Part shown: positions 1 to 6,168 of the stretch, piece after piece | Position numbering within the stretch: the stretch's first letter is position 1 | Layout: each line of letters starts with the position of its first letter | DNA from: an uncultured Prevotella sp. | GTDB taxonomy: Bacteria > Bacteroidota > Bacteroidia > Bacteroidales > Bacteroidaceae | Assembly: GCA_945863825.1 (NCBI GenBank) | Contig: CAMBBY010000086.1 | Location: 1-6,168, forward strand | Direction: 5' to 3' | DNA: 6,168 nt | The notes under the pieces: generated by a model | The model's database searches: none | Seen by the model: only the letters and a program-made list of their open reading frames with translations | What the model was told of the DNA's origin: nothing | Program-made: the position numbers and the translations under genes

Positions 1-2240
1 TGGAACTCACCACGTGCGATACGGTGAGAAATATCACCCAAGGTCAAGCGCTTCTGAGTACGCAAGCCCTGTTCACGCTGCAACTGCTCACGCTTGTTGG
101 CAATTTCACGAGCCTCCTGTTCTGTCTCGATAACATGGAACTGGTCACCTGCAGTAGGCGCACCATTCAAACCGAGGATGATAGCTGGCTCTGCAGGAGC
201 TGCAGACTTGATATTAGCATTACGCTCATTGAACATCGCCTTCACACGACCCCAAGAAGTACCGGCGAGTACGATATCACCTACCTTCAAGGTACCATTG
301 GCAACCAATACAGTAGAAACATATCCACGACCCTTATCAAGAGAAGACTCGATGATGGTACCTGTAGCACGACGGTTAGGGTTAGCCTTCAAGTCGAGCA
401 TATCAGCCTCAAGGAGCACCTTGTCGAGCAAATCGTGAACACCAATACCCTTCTTGGCACTGATTTCCTGGCACTGATACTTACCGCCCCATTCCTCAAC
501 AAGCAAGTTCATGTTCGCCAAGTCCTCGCGGATACGGTCTGGATTAGCACCTGGTTTATCAATCTTATTGATGGCAAATACCATTGGCACACCAGCAGCC
601 TGAGCATGAGCGATAGCCTCCTTGGTAGTAGGCATCACTGAGTCATCGGCAGCGATGATGATGATGGCGATATCGGTAGCCTGAGCACCACGGGCACGCA
701 TGGCGGTAAACGCCTCGTGACCTGGAGTATCCAGGAAGGTAACCTTGCGGCCACTGTTCAGCGTAACACTGTATGCACCGATATGCTGGGTAATACCACC
801 AGCCTCACCAGCAATCACATTGGTATTGCGGATATAGTCGAGCAAAGATGTCTTACCATGGTCAACGTGACCCATCACAGTTACGATTGGAGCACGTGGA
901 ACCAAGTCGTTCTCATCATCCTCTTCCTCGCTCACAGCCTCCTGAACCTCAGCGCTGACATATTCGGTCTTGAATCCGAACTCCTCAGCCACCATGTTGA
1001 TGGTCTCTGCATCCAGACGCTGGTTGATAGATACCATGATACCAACACCCATCAAGGTAGAGATAACCTGAGTAACGCTGATGTCCATCATCGTAGCCAA
1101 CTCGCTAACGGTAACGAATTCAGTAAGCTTCAGAGTCTTGCTGTCCTTCTGCTCCTGACGAGCCTGATCTTGCAATTTCTCCTGAACAGCCTCACGCTTC
1201 TCCTTACGGTATTTAGCGCCCTTCTTGTTCTGGCTCTTGCTGGTCAAACGAGCAAGAGTCTCCTTTACCTGGCGTGCTACAGCCTCGTCGTCAACTTCTA
1301 TCTGACGCTGGTTGTTCTGACTGCCGCCCTTGTTATTATTCTTATTCTTATTCTTTTTCTTCTTATTGCCACCATTCTGGTTGTTCTTGTTGCCCCCATT
1401 ATTACCCTGGTTAGCCTCAGCATTGATATCAACACGTTCTTTATTGATACGCACGCGTTTCTTTCTCTCACTGTGCTGCTGCGCAAGTTTTTCCTCACGT
1501 TCCTTGCGGCGTTCCTCCTTACTCTTCTTCTTAGGACGAGTACTCTGATTCAAGGAAGACAGATCGATCTTACCCAACACCTTAGGTTCATTGGCAGAGA
1601 ACTTCTTCTCACTCTTGAGGGTGAACACGCTTCCAGAAGCATTTGTTTCAGCTGGCTTCTCGCCTTGTTGTGGCTGATTGTTGTTAGCCTGATTTTGCAT
1701 TGACTTATGATTATTTTGCTTCTGTTGGCCATTATTTCTCTCACCATTCTGCTTATGCTGGTGAGACATCTGTCCGCCAGCATTACCTTTCTGATGTTCA
1801 TGACTTGCTTTTGCTTCAGCCTTAGAAGCATTAGTAACAGGCGCAGAGCTGACGGCAGCAGACTCCTTTCCAGACGCCTTACGATTCTCAGGAGCAGCAG
1901 ACTTAGCAGCAGGTTTTCCGATGCTATCCAAGTCTATCTTGCCCAATGGTTTAAACTGTTGTTTACCATTAGACACCTCGGCATTCTCCTCACGGTCTTC
2001 CTTCTGCTCTGGAACACGTTTCTTATCCTTTGTTTTCTTGGTGAAAAGCTTTTCCGCCTGGTCACGGACCTTCTTGTCCTGACTGAAGGCATCGGTCAGA
2101 GCCTTATATTGCTGATCGCTAAGCTTGAAGCTTGGTTCTGCCTCGACCTCTCCCAGGTCACTTCTCTTAGATAGGAATTCAACTGCCGTCTGAAGTCCTA
2201 TATTCAATTCACGTAGTGCTTTGTTTAATCTGATGCTCAT
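1..2240 (-). CDS. infB: Translation initiation factor IF-2, 3'-truncated by window edge
   Basis: IF-2 is the cytoplasmic GTPase that brings initiator fMet-tRNA to the 30S subunit and promotes 50S joining. About 746 codons are present; the rest of domain II, domain III and the fMet-tRNA-binding C-terminal domains lie beyond base 1. In order: an IF2_N-type helical segment (about residues 1-55, starting [15 protein letters not shown]); a long charged low-complexity linker (about 56-365) with an Asn/Lys/Gly-rich stretch near 274-310; a second IF2_N-like segment (about 370-425); the G domain (about 448-618); the start of beta-barrel domain II. All G motifs are visible: GHVDHGKT 457-464, Thr484 in GGITQH, DTPGH from 504, NKID 558-561 and SAK 594-596. 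The ATG at 2240 is the first possible start, because an in-frame TAA lies four codons upstream (2250-2252). An AAGGAG (2255-2260) lies about 14 bases upstream, too far for a classical Shine-Dalgarno. It is the third gene of the rimP-nusA-infB operon. Identity is certain. Confidence 0.98.
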   Translation of the reverse strand, partial: MSIRLNKALRELNIGLQTAVEFLSKRSDLGEVEAEPSFKLSDQQYKALTDAFSQDKKVRDQAEKLFTKKTKDKKRVPEQKEDREENAEVSNGKQQFKPLGKIDLDSIGKPAAKSAAPENRKASGKESAAVSSAPVTNASKAEAKASHEHQKGNAGGQMSHQHKQNGERNNGQQKQNNHKSMQNQANNNQPQQGEKPAETNASGSVFTLKSEKKFSANEPKVLGKIDLSSLNQSTRPKKKSKEERRKEREEKLAQQHSERKKRVRINKERVDINAEANQGNNGGNKNNQNGGNKKKKNKNKNNNKGGSQNNQRQIEVDDEAVARQVKETLARLTSKSQNKKGAKYRKEKREAVQEKLQDQARQEQKDSKTLKLTEFVTVSELATMMDISVTQVISTLMGVGIMVSINQRLDAETINMVAEEFGFKTEYVSAEVQEAVSEEEDDENDLVPRAPIVTVMGHVDHGKTSLLDYIRNTNVIAGEAGGITQHIGAYSVTLNSGRKVTFLDTPGHEAFTAMRARGAQATDIAIIIIAADDSVMPTTKEAIAHAQAAGVPMVFAINKIDKPGANPDRIREDLANMNLLVEEWGGKYQCQEISAKKGIGVHDLLDKVLLEADMLDLKANPNRRATGTIIESSLDKGRGYVSTVLVANGTLKVGDIVLAGTSWGRVKAMFNERNANIKSAAPAEPAIILGLNGAPTAGDQFHVIETEQEAREIANKREQLQREQGLRTQKRLTLGDISHRIARGEF

Positions 2241-2298
2241 ATTTATTATTTATACTCCTTTTCTTTTGTCTCTTATTTGTAATGCGATTTTTAGAGAA
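2241..2298 (-). other. nusA-infB intergenic spacer
   Basis: This 58-base, A-rich spacer (as read on the minus strand) separates the nusA stop from the infB start. I see no promoter matching TTTG-N19-21-TAnnTTTG and no convincing terminator, so infB is most simply read through from nusA. It contains a purine-rich AAGGAG at 2255-2260, the only ribosome-binding-like motif, with an unusually long spacing to the ATG. The A-rich stretch next to the start may help ribosome binding, as is common in Bacteroidota. Confidence 0.6.
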
Positions 2299-3561
2299 TT
2301 ACTGTTCAAACTCTGCTCGTAAAACCTTCAATACGTTATCAACAGTCTCTTCCTCCAAGTCGGCCTTTTCTACGAGCATATCGCGAGGTGCATTGAGCAC
2401 TTGCTTCGCTGTATCAAGTCCGATGCCCTTGATGGCGTCGATAACCCACTGGTCGATTTCATCAGAGAATTCATCCAGATAAATATCCTCGTCAGCCTGA
2501 CTTTCGTCAATCTCACGGAACACATCAATGGTATATTCTGTCAACATAGAAGCCAACTTGATGTTCATACCACTGCGACCGATAGCCTTGCTCACCTCTT
2601 CTGGCTGCAAGAACACCTCTGCCTTCTTGTTTTCATCATCTATATTAACTGAAGAAATTCTTGCAGGTGCCAAAGCACGCTGAATGAACAACTTCACGTT
2701 ACTGCTATAGTTGATTACGTCTAAGTTTTCATTACACAACTCACGTACGATACCATGTACACGGCTACCCTTCACACCCACGCAGGCTCCTACAGGGTCG
2801 ATACGCTCGTCGAAAGTCTCCACAGCAATCTTGGCACGCTCACCTGGCATACGGGCTATGCGACGGATAGCAATCAGTCCCTCTGCAATTTCAGGAACCT
2901 CAGCCTCCAACAGGCGCTGCAAGAAGATAGGTGCAGTACGGCTCAAGATAATCTTAGGATTGTTATTCTCATTATCCACGCGCAAGATTACGGCACGCAC
3001 GGTTTCACCCTTACGATACTGGTCAGCAGGAATCTGCTCTGCCTTTGGCAAAATCAACTCATTGTTCTCGTCGTCAACAATCAGGATTTCACGCTTCCAG
3101 ATCTGGTAAACCTCACCGGAAATAATCTGACCCACACGATCTTTATACTTATTATAGAGAGAATCATGTTCAAGTTCCAAAATCTTAGAAGCCAAGGTCT
3201 GACGAAGAGTCAAGATAGCACGACGGCCAAACTTATTGAAATCCACGTTCTCGCTCACATCCTCCCCAACCTCATAGTCAGCCTGGATCTTACGAGCCTC
3301 AGTCAAAGCGATTTCCTTATTTTCATCTTCCACCTCGCCATCAGCAACAACGACACGATTGCGGTAAATTTCAAAGTCACCTTTATCTGGATTAACAATC
3401 ACATCGAAGTTTTCATCACTACCAAAAATCTTAGCAAGCACATTGCGGAAACTTTCCTCCAACACGCTCACCAAAGTTGTACGGTCGATATTCTTGGTTT
3501 CTTTGAACTCGCGAAATGTATCAATCATACTCGCAGTTAATTCTTGCTCTTTCTTAGCCAT
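2299..3561 (-). CDS. nusA: Transcription termination/antitermination factor NusA
   Basis: NusA binds RNA polymerase near the RNA exit channel, prolongs pausing, modulates intrinsic termination and takes part in antitermination complexes. The 420-residue protein has the full core: an N-terminal RNA-polymerase-binding domain (about 1-133), an S1 domain (about 141-207), a first KH domain (about 210-285) with the loop VGVKGSRV at 261-268, and a second KH domain (about 290-352) with IGRSGMNIKLA at 327-337. After KH2 come an acidic stretch (about 351-369) and one helical repeat-like segment (about 370-418). E. coli NusA is about 495 residues with two acidic repeats, so this tail is shorter, as in many non-proteobacterial NusA proteins. 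The start MAKKEQ follows the rimP stop by only 3 bases, which suggests translational coupling. No separate promoter is seen. Identity is secure from KH motifs, domain order and operon context. Confidence 0.98.
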   Translation of the reverse strand: MAKKEQELTASMIDTFREFKETKNIDRTTLVSVLEESFRNVLAKIFGSDENFDVIVNPDKGDFEIYRNRVVVADGEVEDENKEIALTEARKIQADYEVGEDVSENVDFNKFGRRAILTLRQTLASKILELEHDSLYNKYKDRVGQIISGEVYQIWKREILIVDDENNELILPKAEQIPADQYRKGETVRAVILRVDNENNNPKIILSRTAPIFLQRLLEAEVPEIAEGLIAIRRIARMPGERAKIAVETFDERIDPVGACVGVKGSRVHGIVRELCNENLDVINYSSNVKLFIQRALAPARISSVNIDDENKKAEVFLQPEEVSKAIGRSGMNIKLASMLTEYTIDVFREIDESQADEDIYLDEFSDEIDQWVIDAIKGIGLDTAKQVLNAPRDMLVEKADLEEETVDNVLKVLRAEFEQ

Positions 3562-3564
3562 AGT

Positions 3565-4032
3565 TTATTTGAAACTTATTACGTATTTTGTATATTTTAC
3601 TTTATCCATCTGGAAAGCATAATCGACTTCCTGTTTTACCGGACGCTTCTTGCCTTCCACTTTTACCTTTTCTTCAACACCTACTGTAAAATCATTGCCA
3701 TCGACAGCCTTGAGGATGCCCTTTACTTTTTTGCCATCGGCATCAAGCACCTCGACTTCTTTGCCAATAAAGTTGATGTACTGCTGAGGCACCTTGAATG
3801 GCTGTCCCAATCCTGCAGAACCCACCTCCAGTTCAAAGTCTTCCTCATCACGATTCAAATGACCCTCAATATATCTACTGAGTTCCACGCAATCCTCAAT
3901 CCACACACCATCGACGTGGTCGATTTCCACGACAATCTTGTTGTCTTGACTAATTTCGATGCCTACCAAGAAATATTCCTTATCTTGGAGCCACTCATCC
4001 ACTAATGTTTTTACGACGTTTTTGTCAATCAT
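3565..4032 (-). CDS. rimP: Ribosome maturation factor RimP
   Basis: RimP is a small cytoplasmic protein needed for maturation of the 30S subunit. The product from the ATG at 4032 is 155 residues, the usual family length. It has an N-terminal alpha/beta domain (about 1-80) ending in ELEVGSAGLGQPF (67-79), which corresponds to the family motif usually written VSSPGLDRPL, and a C-terminal SH3-like beta domain (about 85-155) rich in Val, Lys and Glu. The frame stays open up to an ATG at 4125, but that start would add 31 residues unlike RimP and would place coding sequence across the promoter and leader hairpin, so 4032 is chosen. AAGG at 4038-4041, five bases before the ATG, is a modest ribosome binding site. 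It is the first gene of the operon, with nusA following after 3 bases. The gene name rests on motif, size and position next to nusA. Confidence 0.95.
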   Translation of the reverse strand: MIDKNVVKTLVDEWLQDKEYFLVGIEISQDNKIVVEIDHVDGVWIEDCVELSRYIEGHLNRDEEDFELEVGSAGLGQPFKVPQQYINFIGKEVEVLDADGKKVKGILKAVDGNDFTVGVEEKVKVEGKKRPVKQEVDYAFQMDKVKYTKYVISFK

Positions 4033-4040
4033 ATATACCT

Positions 4041-4080
4041 TATTAAAATAAAATGAGGAACTCTTTGCGAGCCCCTCATT
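4041..4080 (-). terminator. Terminator-like hairpin in the rimP operon leader
   Basis: Read on the minus strand, AATGAGGGGCTC and GAGTTCCTCATT flank the loop GCAAA. They pair as a continuous 12-bp RNA stem including two G-U pairs (4080-4052). TTATTTTAAT follows directly, so the whole has the form of an intrinsic terminator. On the plus strand the two G-U pairs become A/C mismatches, so the structure is best formed in the minus-strand transcript. It lies between the apparent promoter and the rimP start, so it could be a leader attenuator or a 5'-stabilising hairpin, or could stop read-through from the upstream protease gene. It does not cover the AAGG before rimP. The structure is seen directly; the function is inferred. 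Confidence 0.55.
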
Positions 4081-4094
4081 CCACTGAACGTTTG

Positions 4095-4126
4095 CAAAAT
4101 TACGAATATTTTCGATATTATCCAAA
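4095..4126 (-). promoter_or_regulatory. Promoter of the rimP-nusA-infB operon
   Basis: On the minus strand, TTTG (4126-4123) is followed by exactly 20 bases and then TAATTTTG (4102-4095). This fits the Bacteroidota primary sigma consensus, TTTG at -33 and TAnnTTTG at -7. Transcription would start near 4088-4090, giving a leader of about 57 bases that opens almost at once into the hairpin at 4080-4052. The -33 element is the end of a run of eight T that also serves as the tail of a weak terminator candidate upstream. Confidence 0.75.
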
Positions 4127-4147
4127 AAAAATGGAACTTTTTATTCC
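4124..4147 (-). terminator. Weak candidate terminator of the S41 protease gene
   Basis: On the minus strand GGAAT and GTTCC (one U-G pair) flank AAAAA, giving a 5-bp stem at 4147-4133. An A and then a run of eight T (4131-4124) follow. The stem is short, so efficiency is doubtful, but the T-run and the place about 90 bases after the protease stop fit. The same T-run supplies the -33 element of the rimP promoter. Confidence 0.3.
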
Positions 4148-4235
4148 TAACATGCGCATTTTTAATGGATTGTGCATGGATTTCAGCTAAAATCATACTT
4201 ATTTCCTTCTGATATAGGCAGGTATCGTATGCATT

Positions 4236-5900
4236 TTATTTTTTCTTAGGATGCAAAATCTTGGCATATTCTTCTGGAGAATTCAAGAGGCGGGACGCTT
4301 CCTTTACCACCTTGTCATATCTCAGGGAATTGCGGATGGCACCTGCCTGATAATAGTAAGCTGCCACGATCGCGTTTTCCAGCAATCGCTTGATAGTAGC
4401 CTTATTATAATCCAGATCCTTTGCCACATTATGACTCAGTTTTTTCTTCAGTGCTTCAAACTCCGGTTTGGCATCCTCATAATATCCTTCAAACTTAGCA
4501 AGTTTCTCCAAATCCTTCAAGTATTTTTCCGTTTCACGGTCATACTTAAAGTTTGCCTTCAGCACTCTTGCCTTGAATTCCTCATAGTCTGCATCCGTCA
4601 AAGCAAATTCCTCTGGTGATGCAATCGTTGGATGCTTGGCAATGTAATCTACCTCATAATTAAGCATCCCCTCATTACTGTCACGTGCTCCTGCTAAATA
4701 GAAGGCAATATTTGGAAGTGAATCTGGCTTTACCTCTACATCTGGTTTGATACCGCCACCGTCACGCACTTCTCTACCGCCCACGGTATAGAATACCTTG
4801 GTCAATGAATCTGGCACATGCTCCACATATCCACCCCTCGAATGTTTATAGTTCAAAGCCTGCACACATCTTCCGCTTGGAATATAATACTTGGCAGTGG
4901 TCAGTTTCATCTGTCCGTTGTAAGGCAAATCCATGGTTGCCTGAACCAACCCTTTTCCATACGTGCGCGTACCTAATATAATAGCTCTATCATAGTCCTG
5001 CAGACTACCACTTGTTATCTCACTGGCACTTGCCGTGTTTTCATTGACGAGCACAGCGATAGGCATCACCGTATCAATCGGTTCCACGGAAGTCTTATAC
5101 TCATTGTTGGAACGTTTCAACTTTCCCTTCATCTGCAGTATCAGCTTGTTTTTAGGCAAGAACATATTGACGATACTGATAGCTTCCTGCACAGAACCGC
5201 CTCCGTTATCTCTCAGGTCGAGAACCAAACTTTTAGCGCCCTGTTTTCTCAAGTCGATAAAAGCACGACGTACATCTCTTGCAGAATTTTCTGTAAAACT
5301 ATTATAGTTGATATAGCCTACCTGATTCTGCAACATACCATAATAAGGAAGATATGGCATCTGAATGGTTCGGCGTGTAACCTTCATTTTCATCTCCTTG
5401 CCCGTGCTCGGTCTTTTGATTTTGATGATAAAGGACGTACCAGGTTCACCACGGAGGTGGTCACTGACGTATGACACTTCCTTTCCAACCATAGAAGTAT
5501 CTGCAATGGAAAGGATGACATCACCCTTCTTGAGGCCAGCCTCCGCAGCAGGCATATTCTCATAAGGTTCGTCGATAACCACAGTCTGCAACTGGTTGTT
5601 ATATCGAATCAGGGCACCCACACCGGCATACTTACCGGTAAGCATGCGTTTCAACTCTTTCTGATCTGACTCTGGATAATAGGTAGTATAAGGATCAAGA
5701 CTACCGAGCATAGCCTTGATACCATAGCCGATAACCTCATCCGCATTGAGTGTATCGACATACATCATATCCAAGTTTTTATAGATGGCATTGAAAACAT
5801 CCATGTTTTTAGCCACTTTGAAATCATGGTCTTTATCTTTCTGTGCAAAAGTTGGCAATGCCAAAAGCAGAGCCAGCATTGAGATCCATATTTTATTCAT
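4236..5900 (-). CDS. Exported S41 family (C-terminal processing type) serine protease with PDZ domain
   Basis: This is a 554-residue protease predicted to act in the periplasm, where S41 enzymes cleave proteins near their C-termini. Residues 1-19 are a signal peptide (MNKIWISMLALLLALPTFA, probable cut before Gln20); no lipobox Cys is present, so it is likely soluble. Next come a helical N-terminal region with the CTP-type motif LDPYTTYYP (68-76), a PDZ domain (about 91-165, GLKKGDVIL at 122-130), and the S41 core with LDLRDNGGG (227-235). By alignment with the motif of B. subtilis CtpB, the catalytic residues are Ser291 in TASASEI, Lys316 in TYGKGLVQ and Gln320; the Ser-Lys spacing of 25 matches. 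A charged helical C-terminal region (about 400-554) ends in KKK. The ATG at 5900 is chosen because it starts the signal peptide. It lies upstream of rimP on the same strand but has its own apparent -7 element. The family is certain; the substrate and specific gene name are not. Confidence 0.95.
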   Translation of the reverse strand: MNKIWISMLALLLALPTFAQKDKDHDFKVAKNMDVFNAIYKNLDMMYVDTLNADEVIGYGIKAMLGSLDPYTTYYPESDQKELKRMLTGKYAGVGALIRYNNQLQTVVIDEPYENMPAAEAGLKKGDVILSIADTSMVGKEVSYVSDHLRGEPGTSFIIKIKRPSTGKEMKMKVTRRTIQMPYLPYYGMLQNQVGYINYNSFTENSARDVRRAFIDLRKQGAKSLVLDLRDNGGGSVQEAISIVNMFLPKNKLILQMKGKLKRSNNEYKTSVEPIDTVMPIAVLVNENTASASEITSGSLQDYDRAIILGTRTYGKGLVQATMDLPYNGQMKLTTAKYYIPSGRCVQALNYKHSRGGYVEHVPDSLTKVFYTVGGREVRDGGGIKPDVEVKPDSLPNIAFYLAGARDSNEGMLNYEVDYIAKHPTIASPEEFALTDADYEEFKARVLKANFKYDRETEKYLKDLEKLAKFEGYYEDAKPEFEALKKKLSHNVAKDLDYNKATIKRLLENAIVAAYYYQAGAIRNSLRYDKVVKEASRLLNSPEEYAKILHPKKK

Positions 5901-5933
5901 GCTTACCTTTTTATTAATATGTTTATTTGCCTA

Positions 5934-5941
5934 CAAAATTA
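5934..5941 (-). promoter_or_regulatory. Likely -7 promoter element of the S41 protease gene
   Basis: The minus strand carries TAATTTTG here, a full match to the Bacteroidota TAnnTTTG element and identical to the one before rimP. No good TTTG lies 19-21 bases upstream (the expected place reads TGGC), so the -33 part is poor. Transcription would begin about 5928, giving a leader of about 28 bases before the ATG at 5900. The nearby AAGG (5905-5908) is a possible ribosome binding site. Confidence 0.5.
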
Positions 5942-6043
5942 CTCATTTCTTTGTGAAAACTGCCACTTTCTGTCTTAAAATATGCCTATAAACAAGAAAA
6001 AATGCACTTTTTGAAGAAAAACTCAAAAAAAACCGGCAAAAAA

Positions 6044-6075
6044 TTTGGTAGAATCACGAAAAGTTAGTACTTTTG
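6044..6075 (+). promoter_or_regulatory. Promoter of tRNA-Asn
   Basis: TTTG (6044-6047), 20 bases, then TACTTTTG (6068-6075) fit the Bacteroidota TTTG-N20-TAnnTTTG pattern with the same spacing as the rimP promoter. Transcription should start about 6080-6083, leaving a 5' leader of about 36 bases to be removed by RNase P. The 50 bases upstream are rich in A-tracts, which may act as an UP-like or curved element. Confidence 0.8.
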
Positions 6076-6117
6076 CAGTCGCAAATAAGGAACATCATGT
6101 TCTTATAGATGCAAAAT

Positions 6118-6168
6118 GCTTCAATAGCTCAGTTGGTTAGAGCACCTGACTGTTAATCAGGGGGTCGT
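6118..6168 (+). tRNA. tRNA-Asn (anticodon GTT), 3' end cut by window
   Basis: The first 51 bases of a tRNA are visible: acceptor 5' strand GCTTCAA (6118-6124), TA, D-arm GCTC-AGTTGGTTA-GAGC, a single A, anticodon stem CCTGA/TCAGG around the loop CTGTTAA, and the start of the variable region GGGTC. The loop gives anticodon GTT, which decodes AAC and AAU as asparagine. The T-arm, acceptor 3' strand and CCA end are outside the window, so the acceptor pairing cannot be checked. It is transcribed away from the protease gene. It is not the initiator tRNA that precedes rimP in E. coli. Confidence 0.93.

Noticed and set aside
24..641. A 205-codon plus-strand frame opposite the IF-2 G domain
   Set aside because: It is antisense to conserved GTPase motifs, with no recognisable domain and no promoter or ribosome binding site of its own.
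717..1703. A 328-codon open frame on the plus strand, with Leu/Ile/Val-rich stretches resembling membrane segments
   Set aside because: It lies wholly opposite infB. The hydrophobic look arises because codons for Asn, Lys and Gln in the IF-2 linker read in antisense as Leu, Ile, Val and Phe. The infB frame shows all GTPase motifs.
2268..2298. TCTCT/AGAGA inverted repeat in the nusA-infB spacer as a possible terminator
   Set aside because: The stem is only 5 bp with a loop of about 20 bases and no T-run after it, and termination there would uncouple infB from its conserved operon.
2755..3540. A 261-codon plus-strand frame opposite nusA
   Set aside because: It is antisense to the S1 and KH domains of NusA, and its product has no recognisable family features.
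3544..4005. A 153-codon plus-strand frame opposite rimP
   Set aside because: It is a shadow of rimP; its Phe/Leu/Ile-rich composition follows from the charged residues of RimP on the other strand.
4033..4125. Upstream ATG at 4125 that would lengthen RimP to 186 residues
   Set aside because: The added residues do not resemble RimP, the family is about 150 residues long, and the extension covers the promoter -7 element and the leader hairpin.
4081..4235. Search for a small gene or small RNA between the protease gene and rimP
   Set aside because: No open frame with a plausible start and no strong structure other than the hairpins listed. The space is accounted for by promoter and terminator elements.
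1..6168. Search for mobile elements, CRISPR repeats, toxin-antitoxin pairs or defence genes
   Set aside because: No transposase, regularly spaced repeats, terminal inverted repeats or accessory gene were seen. All coding space is taken by conserved housekeeping genes.

Overview
This window looks like the core chromosome of a gut-type Bacteroidota, most like Prevotella/Segatella or Bacteroides. Four things point there. The two best promoters fit the Bacteroidota pattern TTTG-N20-TAnnTTTG and not -35/-10. Ribosome binding sites are weak. IF-2 has a very long Asn/Lys/Gln-rich linker. The S41 protease and RimP are of the Bacteroidota kind. The genus is inferred from general likeness, not from a search.

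Layout, right to left along the minus strand: an exported S41 (C-terminal processing type) protease with PDZ domain (5900-4236); a 203-base gap holding a weak terminator candidate, a strong promoter and a leader hairpin; then rimP (4032-3565), nusA (3561-2299) and infB (2240 to beyond base 1, cut by the window edge). rimP and nusA are 3 bases apart and nusA and infB 58 bases apart, so they form the conserved rimP-nusA-infB operon of ribosome maturation, transcription elongation/termination and translation initiation. At the right end, on the plus strand and divergent from the protease gene, lies the 5' part of a tRNA-Asn(GTT) with its own promoter and an A-tract-rich upstream region.

These are housekeeping genes. 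There is no sign of a mobile element, CRISPR array, defence locus or other accessory system, and I do not claim an undescribed system. The point most worth attention is regulatory. A 12-bp hairpin with a U-rich tail sits between the apparent promoter and the start of rimP, in the leader of the operon that encodes NusA, itself a factor acting on such hairpins. The hairpin is fully paired only in the minus-strand transcript. Other modest signals are a duplicated LGKIDL motif in the IF-2 linker, phased A-tracts upstream of the tRNA promoter, and a dyad at the tRNA transcription start. The long plus-strand reading frames opposite infB, nusA and rimP are antisense shadows and are not annotated.
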